Source: Membranipora membranacea (taxonomy: Eukaryota > Bryozoa > Gymnolaemata > Cheilostomatida > Membraniporidae). From it: a stretch of 64,000 nucleotides of DNA. The notes under the pieces were generated by a model. The model had not been told where the DNA came from and ran no database searches. It worked only from the letters and a program-made list of their open reading frames with translations. A program made the translations under genes and the position numbers. Where the stretch lies: assembly GCA_914767715.1 (NCBI GenBank), contig OU612065.1:29698001-29762000 (forward strand), read 5' to 3'. This document shows, in pieces, positions 61,741 to 64,000 of this stretch; the stretch's first letter is position 1, and every line of letters starts with the position of its first letter.

Positions 61741-62866
61741 TCTGTTGCAAATGAACTCGAGAATGCGGTGAGATATTCGGCTACCATAGAATTAATACAG
61801 ATTTCCAATGATGATTTCAATGTACTGAACATCCGATACAGGTCTGAGGGATGGGACTCAAGAAACAAGTACAAGATGCCGCATAGAATCTCTTACAGAT
61901 TAGCGATTCAAGGTAGGAATTATTTCTTACAAATATGACAGACTAGTCAAATATTTCAATGTTTTTATCGACACGCCAGGTTTTTCTTAGGCATGGAAAT
62001 CCAACAAGCGCTTTAAAGTTATACAGGGGGTCTTTCAATTAGAAACAGCCAAAATCACAATTTGATCGCTCACTCCCTGAGTGAGTGAACCTGCTAGGCT
62101 CTCACTTTCAGATCGCTCACTCACTTGATGGAACTATATACATTCAGAGTGAACGATTTGAGGGCGATTTTGTCTAATTGAAAGACCAAGCGAGTAAGGA
62201 ACGCTCTCTCTAATTGAAAGACCCCCCTGATTAGAAATCTAAATCATAGCTTTAATACTTATATCACAGTATTTCTCTGATGTTACAGTTCATCGAAGAC
62301 TTTCTTGACTGGCTAACTCAATTAGAGGACGAAGTATATGGTGTCGACATCACGGATGCAGATAGGTCAAAATGTCCGCTTTGCATTCAGACAAGAATCA
62401 GCTGGAGAATCACTTGTAAGTACACTTTACAATGTGATGCAAAATCTGTGATATTGATCAAGATTGTGGAAATCAAGATCTACATAGAATGCCATTTTGC
62501 ACATACTTCTTCTCACCTAGCCGGCTGTATCCTTAGCACATACTATATTAGGCTAAATTCAAGTCTAGCTCAACATCTTTACTTTATTATAGACTCCCAC
62601 CTCAAATAACCAAGATTAAGTGTGAGCTATCATTACGCCATTATAATATTCCTACAGGTCACTCCTTCTTAGCGCTCACTAAGGAGTTTTTGACTGAGAA
62701 AACGCTTTGTCAAGATAGCTTGGAGCAGTACTTTGGTCACCAAAGAGCCAAAACTGGCAGTAACAATGCTCCAACTATGAGCGAGTTTCTAAATACAGCC
62801 AGGATACTGACAGTGACACAAGAGGCTGAATGTACTATATCCAAAGGGAACTACACTAAACTTTAA
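61729..62866 (+). pseudogene. P-element-like transposase, C-terminal part, broken
   Basis: Three exon-like pieces. 61729-61911 (after TCTCTCTAG, donor CAAG|GTAGGA) reads ELIQISNDDFNVLNIRYRSE, resembling the conserved F-x-x-LN-x-R-x-x-x-E block. 62289-62415 reads FIEDFLDWLTQLEDEV and RISWRIT. 62658-62866 reads HSFLALTKEFL, then CQDSLEQYFGHQRAKTGSNN and APTMSEF, ending in TAA. The last two join cleanly (T|GT) and contain the QD-LE-YFG-R-G-N-PT signature of P-element/THAP9-like transposases of invertebrates. The first piece ends in phase 1 while the second needs phase 0, so the frame is broken, and a MITE (62024-62229) lies between them. The N-terminal part is missing; the LINE abuts the first piece. 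AATAAA at 62992. Confidence 0.65.
62024..62229. mobile_element. MITE, CTTTCAATTAGA family, best-preserved copy
   Basis: The ends are near-perfect inverted repeats: CAGGGGGTCTTTCAATTAGA and TCTAATTGAAAGACCCCCCTG. Internal inverted blocks include ATCGCTCACT and the ACTATATACATTCAGAGTGA motif shared with 23286-23420. It is inserted in the intron of the P-like transposase remnant. Confidence 0.8.
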
Positions 62867-63139
62867 AAAGACACTATGGTGATCTCTGAGGAGCCAATGG
62901 AGAAAGGAAGTTGACAAAAACAATGAGTCATGAGTTTTTGTTAACCATTGTTGGGCTGAGAATGTAAAGTATTACATAGCAATAGTATTTGAATAAAATT
63001 GCAGAAGTAAAATTACATAAAAGAGACTTAGAAAAAATTAGATACATATTTTCCTGAAACCACAAGATCAGTTTGATTCTTTTATTGTAAACTCTGTCTA
63101 AAAACTGGCAGAAGGATTATTTTTCTTATTGCTGTCTAT

Positions 63140-63410
63140 TTATTGTTTACATCTATTTATAAATGCCACACACCTCACTCTAGAAATCTTTTGCACTACC
63201 TTATGAAATAAATCAAAGGCTTCAGAACTTGGTATGTTACAATCTACTGTGAGCCACTGGTTGTGAGCCTTGTCAGCGTGCAGTATAAAGTCCATGACAA
63301 GATCTCTTACGTTGCAATTACTGCTCACATTGGAAAGAGTGGCAGATGAAAGAGAACCAAGAGAAATGTAGAAAGCTGGCTGATACATATGTAAGTGCGC
63401 CACGATCTAG
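63140..63410 (-). CDS. Candidate exon of an unidentified minus-strand gene
   Basis: A good acceptor (TTTGCCTCTAG) is followed at 63410 by an open frame of about 90 codons to a stop at 63140, with a possible donor CATAAG|GTAGTG at about 63203. The peptide (ISLGSLSSATLSNVSSNCNV, then DLVMDFILHADKAHNQWLTV) has ordinary protein composition but no motif I know. Confidence 0.25.
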
Positions 63411-63429
63411 AGGCAAAGAATTTCCCCCT

Positions 63430-63866
63430 ATTAGACTAGCGAGGTTGAGGTTGAGTTGAGGTACTGCTTGCTTGCTCAGGATAATTCTGTTGTGCAGCCT
63501 GCAAAAGAGACATCATATATTGGTTTGAGTAAGATTAAAGCCATTAAAATACAAATTGGTTTTATCACAATAAGAACTTGTGGTTATGGAGACAAACTAA
63601 ATTTTAACTTAAAATAAGTTAAGTTAAGTTAAATGTTGCATAGCCGACCTCTGTGCTTCAATTCATAAGTTAGCCGTTCAAAAGTAATGGGTTGATATTC
63701 CTAAGATCGTTTTGGGTTGTTGATGTGAAAAACTTACGGCTTGCAGCGGGTATAGTCTCCAGCCTCAAAATGTTGAGCGCAATATGCCTTCTACTGAGCA
63801 TTCCATTCACGTATGTGTGTGTTGACTAGGTCTTGCCTCACGACAGCTTTTAACCAATTCAATCCC
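63430..63866 (-). CDS. Candidate 3' exons of a gene entering from the right
   Basis: 63866-63738 follows ATGTTTTAG and ends at a donor (CC|GTAAGT). In one frame it reads GLNWLKAVVRQDLVNTHIRE, WNAQ, a TAG (63793-63791), then KAYCAQHFEAGDYTRCKP. A second piece follows TCTTTTGCAG at about 63501 and reads AAQQNYPEQASSTSTQPQPR before TAG. The frames do not join cleanly with the donor as drawn, so at least one boundary is wrong. I do not recognise the product. Confidence 0.25.
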
Positions 63867-64000
63867 CTAAAACATTCAAAAAATAGGTGTGAATAATCAG
63901 GGCCATTGTACATATTAACGTTGAGCAATGATTACACAGGCTGACTTGGTGGATTGTAAATTTGTAGCGTTTGCTCACTACAACCTATAACCTTCTGTAA

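Overview
This is an intron-rich, AT-rich piece of a eukaryotic nuclear genome, almost certainly from an invertebrate bilaterian animal. The evidence is GT-AG introns interrupting every conserved gene, a SoxD-group HMG-box gene (a group known from bilaterians), a PNLDC1-type piRNA trimmer, and a mixture of LINE, tRNA-derived SINE, P-element-like and miniature inverted-repeat elements. The phylum cannot be fixed from the sequence alone.

Layout. 1-1000: two exon-like fragments at the left edge, neither identified. 3397-11624 (minus): PNLDC1, an 18-exon DEDD-family 3'-5' exoribonuclease with all catalytic residues intact, divergent from 13702-19195 (plus): an 8-exon type II Golgi sulfotransferase of the CHST15 (GalNAc4S-6ST) type. 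The roughly 2.1 kb between their start codons holds a foldback repeat. 19.2-33.6 kb is mostly non-coding and repeat-rich: diverged tandem repeats, short palindromes, a decayed LINE with a PHD finger, and a few unassigned exon candidates on the plus strand. 33807-49275 (plus): a complete 11-exon SoxD (Sox5/6/13-type) gene. Its first coding exon is only 26 nt and is followed by a 5.2 kb intron packed with SOX-core hexamers. 49.3-54.2 kb: SoxD 3' UTR, then a 1.37 kb near-perfect inverted repeat. 54202-56672 (minus): NFYA, the CCAAT-binding subunit, in five coding exons. 58.8-61.7 kb (minus): an intact CR1/Rex1-like LINE ORF of 913 aa, next to a broken P-element-like transposase (61.7-62.9 kb, plus). 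The right edge carries unassigned minus-strand exon candidates.

The protein-coding genes are independent housekeeping or developmental loci rather than an operon-like system. The features I would look at first are the SOX-site palindrome around the SoxD TATA box together with the motif-dense first intron (possible autoregulation), the PNLDC1 that appears to lack the usual C-terminal membrane anchor, and the very long perfect-hairpin repeat that could yield double-stranded RNA. Exon models were built by hand from reading-frame continuity, splice consensus and remembered family alignments; no search was run.
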